A model generated the notes under the pieces. The model made no database searches. It had not been told where the DNA came from and saw only the letters and a list, made by a program, of their open reading frames with translations. 64,000 nucleotides of DNA, from NCBI GenBank assembly GCA_944470555.2, contig OX104127.1, positions 142,928,786 to 142,992,785 of the forward strand, in the 5' to 3' direction. This document shows, in pieces, positions 19,855 through 30,534 of this stretch. Origin of the DNA: Heterobilharzia americana. Taxonomy: Eukaryota; Platyhelminthes; Trematoda; Strigeidida; Schistosomatidae. Position 1 is the stretch's first letter. Each line of letters opens with the position of its first letter. Position numbers and translations under genes: made by a program.

Positions 19855-20364
19855 CTTTTCCCATAGATTTCTAATATTAGTGATGAAGTAGAAAACGAAA
19901 GGAAACAAGAAAATAATTTTTTCAATGAATTCAAAGTTTATCAGATTTATCCCTGTTAATAAACTTTACTTCTATAAAATAATATAAAAAAATTGCCAAA
20001 GAGTTGTGAAAAACATCAGAAAGTGACTTGAATTTCTCGTAAATTTCCTACAAATTTCATTTTTTTTATTTTAAAAAAGCAGAGAAAACTATTTATGATA
20101 TATCTGAAGAAAGGTCAATGGCTGGCTTGTGTGCTTTCCTCAATTGAACATTTATCATTCTGTTTTGTTTTGTTTATTATTTGACCTAATTCACTTGTCT
20201 CTGTATCTCACTGGATTTTGTTTCTACAACTTATATTGGTGATGAAATTTATTGCAAATGCAGACACAACTTCAATCAGATTATGATTGTGAGCAGATAT
20301 TGTAGAGATTTATTTGGAGACCAAAATAAACAAGAATATATTTAAGACTTGAAACTCAGGCGAC

Positions 20365-20365
<1 letters not shown>
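19855..20365. other. No gene recognised
   Basis: AT-rich sequence. Nothing recognised. Confidence 0.5.

Positions 20366-20422
<57 letters not shown>
20366..20422 (-). repeat. (ATT)n tail of minus LINE
   Basis: A pure ATT run at the 3' terminus of the minus LINE copy that begins at 20423. Confidence 0.9.
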
Positions 20423-21450
20423 TGTCCCTTGGATTCCTAACGGAATATAGGGTTTCAGTAGCACGTCATCATTTCACTCTCTTTTCTCTAGTCTTTTCAA
20501 CCTGGCTCCACCAATGCCCATATGCTTTCATTTCTTCTTCACACCACCTCCTCCATGTCACCCTCACCTCGGACGCCCAACTCGCCATTTCCCATCTGGG
20601 TTCCACTCGAGCAATTGGCCTGACACATGATGTCTCCGAATGGTCTTTCTCAGTGCATGCCCAATCCATCTCCATTTCCTTCTGCATATTTGCTCAGTTG
20701 GTTTGTTGCCAGGCAGACTGAGTTCCTTGTTGCTTATTTTTCCTGGCCTTCTAATCTGATCCTCAGTATGGAGCGTAGGGAGCTGTTGATGAGTGACTGA
20801 AGTTTGTTGGAAATGCTTATTGTAATGCACCAAGTCTCTCAACCATCACATAGAAGCACTGACTTGGTGTTGAAAATCAGGATCTTGTTCACGCTTTATG
20901 CTGAGTGCAGTGCAGTACAGTAGATCTCCACACTGATTATCTCAAACTAATGAAGGAAGACCTGTCTTGCTGTCTTTCCAATCTTGGCTGCTTTGACATC
21001 CTCATCTGTGCTTGTGCCGCCTGTAGTTGAAACGATGCTGCCTAAGTAGATGGGTAGGTGAAAGAGACAACTTCGTTTAGATTTATCCCGTTGATGGTGG
21101 TCGGGGGCTTGTTGGTATTGTTGATGGTTGGGTATCTTCATCACCTCTGTCTTCTCCACATTCACTTGAAGTCCCGTCCTCCCTGCCTCTTCTGCCAAGT
21201 TGTTGGTTTTTGCCTGTAGATGTTCGAGTTTGTGCGACAAGACATTAGACATAGATCATCATTGGCGAAATCCAAATCTTCTTTTGGGGTCTTTTCATCG
21301 GTCCAGCCAGCGTATCCCCCTCTTCTCGTCCTTCACTGTTTGCTGCATAATCCAGTCCGCCACAATCTGGAAGATCACCAGTGATAGTAGGCAGCCTTGT
21401 CTTACTCCTGTCTTCACTTCAAAAGCGTCATTGAGCTTTACATTGTGAAT
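20423..21450 (-). pseudogene. RTE-type LINE, RT C-terminal half, decayed
   Basis: In minus order: NDAFEVKTGVRQGCLLSL-like residues (21430-21370), WIMQQTVKDEKRGYAGWT, DFANDDL, MSNVLSHKLEHLQAKTNNLAEE with AGRTGLQVNVEKTEVMKIP (21250-21130), the YLGSIVSTTGGTSTDEDVKA region, RWKWIGHALRKTIRRHHVSG and a GKWRVGRPRVTWRRWCEEEM-type C-terminus. It is in several frames because of indels, 5'-truncated in the RT palm, and carries no endonuclease domain. Confidence 0.75.
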
Positions 21451-21454
21451 CTGT

Positions 21455-21620
21455 TTAATGATTAGCAGTAGGATCCAGGACCTGTGTTTCGTCCAGTGTA
21501 GCAGTTACACGTCAGTTCACTGTATTTCTACCCCAGTGATGATGTTATCCCCATTGGGACTCGAGCTCAGTACCCGTCGCTTCAAATGACGAAGCGTTAC
21601 CCACTAGTTCACTAAAGCAC
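21455..21620 (-). mobile_element. Sm-alpha SINE relic
   Basis: tRNA head complement (GGGACTCGAGCTCAGTACCC, 21555-21574) with a disrupted hammerhead (plus TGTTTCGTCC at 21484). The core CTGATGA is lost. Confidence 0.55.
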
Positions 21621-21869
21621 TGTACACTATTAGAAGACCAGAAGTTAACGTTTTCTTGAAGGCATTAGGTTCATCTCAAGCTAAGAAATGACTCACAATT
21701 CTTGAGTACACTTAAAAGTCTATAAGGCAATTCAGTAGTAGTTACGGACAGATTGCATTAGTTCAATAAAACTAATGAACATATCCAAGCATGACCATAT
21801 GAAGAGATCAAGAAATCTACAGCCAGTCCGATACACTGAATAAAGTCATTTCTAGGTAAGTCTAAATGG

Positions 21870-23645
21870 TTTAATTTAATGCCTAAAACTAATAATCCTA
21901 GCAGAATTTATGGTACTGTTAAGGTTCATAAACCAAGTTATCCCATTAGACCTATAACTGACTTCATAAATACCCCCAACATATGAACCAACAAAGTACT
22001 CCGCATCCATATTATGTCCTATTAGGAATCGTTCAAATTCCAGACTAGTAAACTCTTACGAGTTAAAACTAAGACCCTATGACCTACATATAGAAGACGA
22101 TGAAAAAGTGGTTAGTTTCCATGTAACAAGTCTTTACACTGAAATACCAATCAAAATGACATTGGAGACAGTCAGAAATAAACCAAATATTGTCTCAGAA
22201 CTTACTCACAGAGCTAAGATAACGGTTGATGAAATCATATTAGGCGTACAGTTGTGCCTGACCTCCACAGTCTTTAAGTTTCAGGACAAAATATACAGAC
22301 AAACAGAAGGAATAGCAATGGGATTTCCAATATCCCCAATCCTAGTAGATATATTTATGGATAGCTGGGAAAACATGACGTCACAAGTGTTTAGTCCTGT
22401 ACCTAAGATATGTTGGCGATATGTGGATGACACATTCACCACTGTCTTGAAATCGGAACATATCGACAATTTCCTCATGCATATAAACTCAGTAGTAGGC
22501 GCAATCCAATCCACTTATGAGGTAGAAAATGAATGAGGAGAATCGCCTATGTTGGATTGCAGGATAAAACGAAGAACAGATGGTGGTTTGGATACTACCG
22601 TCTACAGAGGACCGACACATTCGAACAGGTATTGAGATCTCAAGTCACCTCATCCAATGTTAGTTAAGGCAAGTTTAGTCAAATGTCTAAATGATAGAGC
22701 TACAAAACTGACTAGTCAGTGCAAGAAACCTAAACAAGGAACAGAAATAGATAAAAGAAGCGCTAATAATTAGTAATTATTCTCTCAACAACGACATTAA
22801 TGCGAATATGAATAATGACGGTAACACGAGTAGAAAGGAATGAGTTCACAGCCTCGATTGTGTTACCCTATTAGGGAGGTACATCAGAAACTTTACGTGG
22901 GATCGGGAACAAAGCTGGAATTAGGGTGACATTTAAACCTACCTACAAAGTCACTCAGAGATGTTTTGTCAGCTGGCTTAAGGATCCGATAGAACCAACT
23001 GAGCAAAATAATCTAATCTGTTGAATTCCATGTAACGACTGTGAGGTCAAGTATATTGGTCAAACTAACCGGTCGGTGTCAGTTAGAATAGTCGAACATA
23101 GGAATTTAGCCAAATACAGAATGACAGACCCCAGTAAGATCAATAATCTAGCCAGCAAGACTTATCTGCAACCTCGACGGGACTGATGTCGCACCTCAGA
23201 TTCGAACCCGCACCACCCAGTGTTGTGGTAAACGTCTTTACCACCGACCTATTCAGGCCGATACGTTAAACTTCATAGCTTGGTTGCCACATTGCAAATA
23301 TGATCGATAAAATTCGGTCTGCACTCAGGACTAGACAACATGAAGTTGGTTTCACTTCCGTGACAAATCAATAAAGATTGAATACTGAGTATCTGTTCAT
23401 CGAATCCACACCCAACGAATTCCTATCGAATAGGAATGAGGTAACACACAAACCAGAGATATGGAAAATTCTACTATCAATAAAAACAAAGAGCATGAGG
23501 TGAATGACAGGACCATGAAAATCAAATGTCTAAAGGAGTGTGCTTACAATGGTAATTTATACTCGAAACATCATCAAGTAAATAATACTGTATCACACTT
23601 TGTTCAATAATGAACAAATCTAATATGGAATTACATTCTACCATT
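21870..23645 (+). pseudogene. Penelope-like element, RT and GIY-YIG endonuclease, interrupted
   Basis: The best-preserved Penelope RT here. Upstream: SRIYGTVKVHKPSYPIRPITDF (21898-21965). The open stretch at 22108-22536 holds motif A as VSFHVTSLYTEIP, the TVFKFQDKIYRQTEGIAMGF block, and motif C WRYVDDTFTTV. Motif A normally has Asp where His stands here, so the RT should be inactive. After 22540 come KRRTDGG..T, then GGTSETLRGIGNKAGIRVTF-type text, SWLKDPIEPTEQNN, CNDCEVKYIGQTNR (GIY-YIG region, 23035-23075) and EHRNLAKYR. A SINE-A at 23148-23376 splits the C-terminus, which resumes with TEYLFIESTPN and ends PEIWKILLSIK. The 3' tail runs to TGGAATTACATTCTACCA. Confidence 0.8.
23148..23376 (-). 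mobile_element. SINE-A inserted in Penelope endonuclease
   Basis: Minus-strand SINE-A with B-box complement (GATTCGAACCCGCACC, 23201-23216) and terminal ATATGATCGATAAAATTCGG (23297-23316). Penelope coding text stops before it and resumes after it. Confidence 0.7.
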
Positions 23646-24215
23646 CTGCCAATTTACGCCACTTATGGCGCCGTTGTGATATCCGTTTGTCTATTGAGGG
23701 TCGGGTGTACTGCACAGCAGTCCGGTCTGTTTTACTGTATGCCTGTGAAACATGGCCATTGAAACAGGAAGATATGAGAAGGCTTCAAGTGTTTGATCAC
23801 CGTTGCCTTCGTAGTATAGGCCGTATTCCATGGTGTCACCACGTGAGTAATGCAGAAGTCAGGTATAGAGTTTTAAGGAGTAGAGGTAAGTCAGTTGACA
23901 AGGTTATCAACCTTCATTGACTGAGATAGCTGGTTGGGACATGTACTACGTATGCCTAGTCGCCGTCTACCTCGTCACACAATGTTGACTTAGGTAGGCC
24001 CAAGCTGGAAAAAGGCCTGAGGTGGCCAGACTAAAACATGGCACTAATGTATGAAGTCTCTAACTGTTGGTTTGAGCCATGTGGGGCAATGCAGACTAGG
24101 TGGTTGGGGTCCACGGGACAAGAGGAACCAGTGGTTGGAGACTGACTCTAGGTGATATGGTTCAGAACCGATGTCAGTGGTGCAGATGTTTACACACATT
24201 ATCCTCATCTTAACG
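23646..24215 (+). pseudogene. CR1-like LINE, C-terminal end
   Basis: Readable residues: RRDIRLSIEGRVYCTAVRSV, LLYACETWPLKQEDMRRLQV, DHRCLRSIGRIPWCHHVSN, RGKSVDKVINLH, then in another frame RLRWLGHVLRMPSRRLPR (23905-23980), GPSWKKA and GGQT, CRLGGWGPRD-type text and a NRCQWCRCLHTL-like end (24170-24205). This is the region after the RT palm in a family of fluke non-LTR elements; the same family is at 50110-51110. It has stops and frame changes. The CR1-like label is from memory of the motif style, and the exact clade is uncertain. Confidence 0.65.
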
Positions 24216-24219
24216 ATGA

Positions 24220-24720
24220 TATATCGAATCTCACCATTTTGCCATTCTTCCTTCCTTTCTTCTCGTACTTTATATTTCAGGTAGATTTTTAAAATTACTA
24301 CCTTAATTGATAAACAAAGAAAGTATCCCTAGGCTTATCTATGCTACAATGTAACTGTATGTTACCTTTGAATATTTATACAGTGTATTTAAAATGATGG
24401 TAAAGATAACCAGTTTAGGATGTGAGTAATGTTGATTTAGTCTACTCTGACAGAAGAGGAAATATCAAAGCTGAGAGAACTTCAGAATATCTTTACATTG
24501 TTTTCAATCGGAAAACTGAAAGGTCTCTTACGAAAGTTGTAATACATTTCATTTGATAGATACTTTATACATATTATAAGATAATTCAATTCACTTAAAA
24601 CGAAATCTCAAGAACCGACATTCAAAAGGTGAATAAATGTCGTAGAACTGATATAAATACAACTAATTTGCACCACTTTATAACAAGTTGCGTAAAACCA
24701 TGAACATTTGACCTAAGTTC
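24220..24720. other. No gene recognised
   Basis: AT-rich sequence, nothing recognised. Confidence 0.5.
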
Positions 24721-24727
24721 CATTATA

Positions 24728-24875
24728 ATAGCGGTTAGATGCATATTTCGTCCTGTTCGGGACTCGTCAGCTGGATACACTTGAACCTCAATGAGTGGTG
24801 TTCCTGTTGAGACTCGGACCCAGTACTCCTCGCTTCAAACGCCTGAGCGTCACCCACTAAGTCTAACAGGTATCA
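24728..24875 (-). mobile_element. Sm-alpha SINE, minus copy
   Basis: The hammerhead at 24731-24780 reads CTGACGA, stem II GTCC/GGAC with a six-base loop, GAAA, then TATGCATC; the core is intact (position 7 is C). The 3' strand of stem I reads TAACC instead of CTGGAT, so stem I cannot form well. The tRNA head complement follows (GACTCGGACCCAGTAC). Confidence 0.65.
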
Positions 24876-24954
24876 GTTGCTGTAATGATACTTTTAATTT
24901 CCCGTTGCTATGTAGGGCTGAATTGCTCCACCTCTGGGAAGTTATAACAGGTGG

Positions 24955-25125
24955 CTATCATGCTCCAGTGGCTTAGTGGGTAACGCTCTGACGTTTGAAG
25001 AGAAGGGTACTGAGTTTCAGCCTCAGTGGGAACAACATTACTCATTGGAGTGGAGGTACACCCAAATGGTAAGTCCTAAATGGGAAGAAATGTACCTCCT
25101 AGATTCCCCTGCTAATCAGCAGGAT
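24955..25125 (+). mobile_element. Sm-alpha SINE, dead hammerhead
   Basis: tRNA-like head (TCCAGTGGCTTAGTGGGTAACG, 24963-24984, in part), AACAACATTACTCATTGGAG, then a hammerhead relic (25064-25112) with no CTGATGA. It lies about 80 bp from the minus copy, in inverted orientation. Confidence 0.6.
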
Positions 25126-25234
25126 CAATATAACATCTTCTTGTTGTTTTTATTGCGTTTCTTTGCCTCACGATTGCAGGATAACAAGTGATGAATACAA
25201 ATAAAAACGTGGGGAAAAAATTGTTTACTGAAGC

Positions 25235-25415
25235 GTTAATCGTGGCTTGAATAACTCAGTGGTAAGGTGTGTGACTGTGGCACTGGGTGACATGGCTTCC
25301 AATCTTTCAGGGGGATATCTGTTCCTCCAGTATCGCAGATACAAGTTGAATACACGTACCAATAAGAAAAAAACCTATATCTGACACAGTTTCCTGTTAA
25401 TTACCTCCAACTGTC
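25235..25415 (+). mobile_element. SINE-A, diverged copy
   Basis: GTGGCTTGAATAACTCAGTGG (25243-25263, in part) is the tRNA-like start. The B-box is decayed to GGCTTCCAATC. The body is recognisable through GCAGATACAAG. Confidence 0.5.
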
Positions 25416-25639
25416 AAAAATCGAGTTGGCTAATCTCAGTTCCACCAGATGCTGATTAATCGCTTCATGAAATAAAAATCTGAAGGTCATGTATTATTTA
25501 CAGCGTCCAATTTATACGAGATAGATTCTAACCACTAACTTCAAGAAGTTATAACTATTTTTTTCAAAAACTTCATGAACCCCATGGGGAAAAGGATGAA
25601 GAGGGGGATTAGTGTGAAGTGCTAATAAAACAGTGTCAC

Positions 25640-26200
25640 GGGAGAGCAATCAGCTTCATGCTGTCTAGTCTAGAGAGAGCTGACCGAATTCTATCGATTA
25701 TATTTGCAATATGGCCACCAAGCTAGGAGGCTCAACATCACGGTGCACATCACTCTCGTCGAGGTTACAAATACACCTTGCTGACCACTGTCAACAAGAA
25801 CGAAACCTAGATGCAGGACTTCCTGCTGATTACCTCCAGTCAACTACCATCTGCCGGTGTGCACCACGATGCTGAGCCTCGTAGCTTCATGGCCACATTG
25901 TACATACTATCGATAGAGATCAGTCTGCACTCAGGACTAGACAACATGAAATTGGTCGCTCTCCTGTAACCAGTCAATGTATGTAACTCGGTCCTACAGG
26001 AGGTTAGTCGTGGCCTGAATAGCTCATTGGTAATGTTGTTGACTATAACAGTGGGTGACATGGGTTTGAATCTCAGGTGGGACATCAGTTCCATCAAGGT
26101 TGCAGACACGCTTTGCTGACGAGTGCCAACAACCACAAAACCTAGGTTGGACATAGCTTTCTGTCAATTGCCTTCCACCAACTAACAAATAAGAACTCTG
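25640..26200. mobile_element. SINE-A cluster
   Basis: A terminal part in minus orientation (25640-25755), a plus body (25755-25960) and a complete plus copy (25980-26195) with A-box-like ATAGCTCATTGG (26018-26029) and B-box GGGTTTGAATCTC (26060-26072). The terminal motif ATCGATAGAGATCAGTCTGC lies between them. Confidence 0.6.
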
Positions 26201-26454
26201 TATGGTTGAGTAATTCATGATACCTAATTCCTTTTGCACCTCTTATCACCTCAAAACCTGCAATCTGCTTGACCACTACTATCCAACTTCTTTAGTGAAC
26301 GACAGTTAGTAAACTTTAAGCTGCTGAAATGTATACTATTCACATCCCAATGGAGGATTTTATTTGTTCCTCACAACAAGACAACTAGTTCTCACTAGTT
26401 AAATATCTCATTCAGTCTAGCTAAATACTATTTATACTTGGTGATGGTTGAAAG

Positions 26455-26612
26455 ACGTCGTAGCTCAGTTGGAAAAGCATTGGGTGGGAAACGCGGTGGT
26501 CACTGGTTCGAGTCCCGTCGTGGTCCAAATTTTCATTTCACCTTCAATCATCACGCAGTATAAATACTAGTCTGCCAAACTACGGCTATCCCAGACAGTC
26601 AGACAATACTAT
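26455..26612 (+). mobile_element. SINE-C, well-preserved copy
   Basis: The clearest tRNA-like head in the window: A-box GTAGCTCAGTTGG (26460-26472) and B-box GGTTCGAGTCCC (26505-26516), about 45 bases apart, then the family body CCTTCAATCATCACGCAG and the terminal CTACGGCTATCCCAGACAG. It is not called a functional tRNA gene because no closing acceptor-stem pairing was seen and it is part of a repeat family. Confidence 0.75.
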
Positions 26613-26689
26613 TTCTTACTTATAAGGACGTTTTGTGAACAGATTTTTGAACTATAAACAGTGAATGAATTATTCAACTAATAGTTATG

Positions 26690-26830
26690 TACGATGTGAA
26701 TATTGTAATCTACTTGATGCTTAGTAGTTGAACCCAAGATGCACGTCTTTTCCCATTTAAGACTCGTCAGATGGATGTACCTGCATCCCAGTGAGTTATT
26801 GTGTTCCCAGAATTTATACGGCTAACAAAT
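26690..26830 (-). mobile_element. Sm-alpha SINE fragment
   Basis: The minus hammerhead relic (26730-26778) has CTGACGA but GAAA is embedded in GGGAAAAGAC, so the second catalytic strand is lost. The tRNA head is truncated at the Sm-alpha block TGGGAACACAATAACTCACT. Confidence 0.55.
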
Positions 26831-27540
26831 TCTTAATCTAATCATTGGTTGATTACACAAGTGACTAGGAGAAGTGTGTCGCATTGACCTGGGGAACTGG
26901 AGTAAGCATATTTATTTCTGCGATATCTGTGTATAGATTTAAAAGAGAGGGGGGAGGGTATAATTCTACAGATTAATAGATCGTTGAATTTCCTTAAACT
27001 GCGGCAACGAAGAAAACACTGGGAATAGTATATGCATAAATAGTGATACAAATGCTGAATAGTAGCTAGTAGTGAAATTCGGGACATTGACACTAATCTC
27101 AGGAATTAAAAATACTGGCAATATCCAGGCGTCCTCACACAACCCTATATGCCAATAGCGGCGGATCAATTCAGTCTAATCAAAGACTGAGACCCCTAAG
27201 CTGCGACTTCAAGAAAAGTAGATGATTTATACTCTCAGTCGAATATGTTAGAATGATCCTTTGGAATTAGTGAATGCTAGATGATTATCGCTAGTGATGT
27301 TGCTTACTTTTAACCCCCTACAACAGGTAACTGATCCTATCGTTTATCTTGTAGTCAAATGTTCAATTTATCATCAGTTTGTAGAACGACTCATAGTTTT
27401 TCCAGTTTTTATCACTTATTGTCAAATGTTTCTTGCTAATATTTCTCACCCCCTTTCAATCTATATGCATTTTATAAACGATTTGATAGTCTTACGTAAC
27501 CCCTTTTTGTTACCATTCAACCTTTAGGTCATCAACTATC
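26831..27540. other. No gene recognised
   Basis: Short open frames on both strands without motifs. The plus sequence near 27294-27540 contains TTTGTTACCATTCAACCTTTAGG (in part), resembling 11495-11525, perhaps from a shared unclassified repeat. Confidence 0.4.
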
Positions 27541-27544
27541 AACA

Positions 27545-27910
27545 TTATAATATGAGGGTTTTTATATTATACCGTCGTTGATTGGACCGAATTGATCAGT
27601 CTCTTTTAGTATATGGGCTCCTGTGAGGATGCCTCGATATTGCCAGCAATCTAATTATGTTAATCAACTACGGTATCATGTAAAAACCCTTATACTAAAA
27701 ACTATACCCGTCGCACAAGAAGTGGCTATCGTAGCTCGGTGGTCTAGTGGATAACACTCTGGCGTTTGAAGCGATCGTTCCCGAGTCCGAATCCTGGCGG
27801 GAACAACATCACTCACTGGGAAGCAAGTACATCCAGTCGACGAGTCCTAAATAGGATGAAATGCGCATCCTGGATTCCACTGCTAGCCATGATCCATCAT
27901 TAATATTAAC
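27545..27910. mobile_element. Sm-alpha composite, inverted 5' ends
   Basis: A minus 5' unit (27565-27660, TCGTTGATTGGACCG, CTCCTGTGAGGATGCCTCG) is followed by a nearly complete plus element (27700-27905) with tRNA-like head and B-box-like GAGTCCGAATCC. Its hammerhead (27828-27880) reads TCGACGA in place of CTGATGA, so two core bases are changed. Confidence 0.7.
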
Positions 27911-27947
27911 ATTATAATTATCACCACCATGATTATCATTGTTTCAA

Positions 27948-27961
27948 CCGCCCCCCCCCCC
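27948..27961. repeat. C homopolymer
   Basis: A CCGCC stretch followed by a run of C. Comparable C or G runs lie at 2501, 30511, 38690, 40385, 42126 and 45043. Confidence 0.9.
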
Positions 27962-28204
27962 ATTATTTCTGTTAAATCTTCCTCACGGATTACAGTCTTT
28001 AAATATCATATATATACGAATGTACAGCTTGAGAATAAATTCGTTGAGAAGAATCCTCTTCGCTGAGTGTATCTTGTTTTTGATGTCATAATGGGAACAA
28101 TGAACGTATTTCATGAGTAATCATTTTCAAAAGATAAGTTATTATTACAAATGTGAGCTGAATAAACGGTGTTTTCATTGTAGAGTGAATGTTCAGAAAA
28201 AAGT

Positions 28205-28555
28205 GTAATTATACTGGGTGATGATTGAGGGTGATATGAAGATTCGGATCACAGCAGGATTCAAGCCAGCAACCATAGGGTTACCGGCCCAATGCTACAC
28301 CAACTGACCTATGATGTACAACTCCTCACCAGATCTTTACTTCACTTCAATCACAATGGGTTTCGTTTGACTACCATGTGAATTCATCACAAGTTACTAC
28401 CACTTGATCGTATTCATACTGGTTGCCTAGTCAGGACTTCTCATCCCAATTAAAGAGGAGAGCACCGGGCTGAAAACCCAATGGTCTCTGGTTCGAAACC
28501 GACTGGGGTCCAAATTTTCATTTCACCTTCAATCATTAGCCAGTATAAAGATAAG
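28205..28555. mobile_element. SINE-C inverted pair
   Basis: A minus SINE-C (28205-28440, tail GATGATTGAGGGTGATATG) and a plus SINE-C (28450-28550, B-box GGTTCGAAACCG and TTCACCTTCAATCATTAGCC) meet in the middle. The minus part includes the segment shared with 14750-14850. A further plus SINE-C tail is at 28610-28690. Confidence 0.65.
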
Positions 28556-28829
28556 ATATTTGTGCTTTTTTTAGTGTAATATAAAATACATTTGCATTAC
28601 ATTACATACCCTGAGGTCGCTGGTTCGAGTCCTGAGGTGACCCAAGTTACCATTTCACCTTCAATCAACATCACCTTGTGTAAACATACATTTTGTCAAC
28701 TACTCTACTCTATCATAAATATACCGTTGAATGAAATATGTTTTTCTGTTCTCTAGCAAGTTTCATTGTAAGACACAAAAAGTTATCTCATCCATTTTTG
28801 TTTACTGAGCAGTAAAACTAAGATTGAGG

Positions 28830-29255
28830 TAGTATTCATTACAGAATGATATCATTTCGAAAACCACTGAAAATCTAAGAGCACCGGACAACTGTTTCGT
28901 CCTAGTATAGGAATCCTCTGCCGTACGCGCACATAACCCAGTTAGGGATGGAACTCATGACTTTAAGTTTTCACGGCAGACGTGTCAACTTCTCAGCTAT
29001 GAAGTCAGAATTTATTGTCTTACGGGTCCTGTTGGATTAACTGAAGATCTTAGATGTTAGTTGCGCTTTATCGAAGTAGTAAACTGTGAACCGTTGAACT
29101 CTGATCCAGTGGCTGAATTGCTAACGCGTTTGTCATGAAAACTTGAGTTTTTGAGTTTGATCCCTAGCCTGATTGTGGATTTGTACTGACAAGGTTTTAA
29201 GTGGTCTTCTGAATGACCTTAGTCCGTGATGGATACTACCTCAAGATTAAAAGGC
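28830..29255. mobile_element. SINE-B inverted pair, decayed
   Basis: A minus SINE-B (28830-29030), whose hammerhead (28876-28928) reads CAGAGGA with good stem II and GAAA, is followed by a plus SINE-B (29040-29255) from which the hammerhead has been deleted (GTACTGACAAGG at the expected place). Confidence 0.6.
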
Positions 29256-29780
29256 CTATTGACCTCAAGAAACATGACAAAATTGAGGCGAAAAGTCTCT
29301 TTCAACTTAAGCTTTAGGGCTGGTATAAGAGAGTATCAAGCGAGTAACCTGGATACTGCCGGTTGAACTACCCTTGTACTCCGTATAGGTTTTCAGCCAT
29401 AATTATTGTCATTAAGTGAATTCTATATTTCTGACAATAAAGGTTTGTTGCTTATGAAGAGAATCCCAGTTGGTTGTGATTTCCTACAGGTTCTGCTCTG
29501 TTCATTAGAGTTTTGTCATTAAATGCATAACTCCGTCACCATCCGCCTGATAAAAAAGCTACACATGCATTACTTCGAGATTCGATTCAGTGAAAACGTC
29601 ATAAAACACCAGCTGTAAAATAAGCTTACCCATTTTGCTGTAAACAGTTCAGCCTATTGAAACTGCATAAAATTATTTCACTAAACTCTCTAAACTGAAC
29701 TGTTTTGAAACACTATAAAGGCGTTGCACAGTAAAAAGACAAAACGACTTATTTAAACTCAAGAAATGACTTTGATGTTA
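29256..29780. other. No gene recognised
   Basis: Nothing recognised. Confidence 0.5.
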
Positions 29781-29784
29781 TAGC

Positions 29785-30020
29785 TTGTAAGCCTCCGTCA
29801 CTGATTGAACCGTACTGATCAGCCAATATTGGCACATGAGCTCATATGTGGATGCCCGTACATATCCGATATCTTCAAATTTTCATAATAATGATGAATA
29901 GTGTTTACCAGTGGAACCCGGGATGCGCATTTCGTCCTATTTGGGACTCATCAGCCAGATGTACCTGCGTCCCAGTGAGGGATGTTTTCTGACTCACTTG
30001 GGTCCTGTAAACGATAGAGA
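29785..30020 (-). mobile_element. Sm-alpha fragments with hammerhead
   Basis: A minus-type 5' unit (29790-29880) precedes a minus hammerhead and a short part of the body (29908-30000). The tRNA head is missing. Confidence 0.65.
29908..29969 (-). ncRNA. Sm-alpha hammerhead ribozyme, core intact, re-paired stem I
   Basis: On the minus strand: GCAG, internal loop, ATCTGG, CTGATGA, GTCC, loop CAAATA, GGAC, GAAA, TGCGCATC, CCGGGT. Stem I differs on both sides from the usual ATCCAG/CTGGAT yet still pairs over six positions (two as G-U). The cleavage triplet is ATC. Core and stem II match the consensus exactly. Confidence 0.75.
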
Positions 30021-30039
30021 TCCACAAGCTTTAAAATGA

Positions 30040-30235
30040 GAGACCATATTTTATCCGTCGTACAAGGATGGACCATCGTGACTGTGCTGTTTGAAGTGAT
30101 CGGTCCTTTGTTTGAGCCCTAGGGAGAACAACATCACTAACTGAGAGGTAGGCACATCCAGCTGATGGGTTGCAAAAGGGATGAAATACGCTTCGTAAAT
30201 TCCATTGCTAACCAATACCCATCATTAATATTCAG
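30040..30235 (+). mobile_element. Sm-alpha SINE, hammerhead core mutated
   Basis: A complete-looking plus copy from CGTCGTACAAGGATGG to CATCATTAATAT. The hammerhead reads CTGATGG (last A of the core changed), stem II is disrupted, and the stem I 3' strand reads GTAAAT. Confidence 0.6.
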
Positions 30236-30510
30236 AAAATAACTGTTTGACGGACAAAAGTGTGCTTACAACCCATGACATGTACCAAACCTAGGTGGTC
30301 CAGGACTTCGTATAGAATAACTACCACTATCAATACCAAATCGTGTTTAAAATACTTTAAAGACTACTTTTATCGATATCACTGACCAGGTAATAAACCA
30401 ACGAGAATCAAGAATGACATCCACGATGTTTCGTCCTCTCTAAAACTACTCGGCAGAGTTTTGAAGGATAAGATCCTTGTAGTAAATAAATCCTAGATAA
30501 ATTCAATTTG

Positions 30511-30522
30511 GGGGGGGGGGGG
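30511..30522. repeat. G homopolymer
   Basis: A run of twelve G directly upstream of a SINE-B copy. Confidence 0.95.
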
Positions 30523-30534
30523 TTGTGGAGATTT

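Noticed and set aside
26460..26520. Functional tRNA gene
   Set aside because: The A-box and B-box are good, but the sequence is the head of a repeat family with many diverged copies, and I could not close a full acceptor stem.
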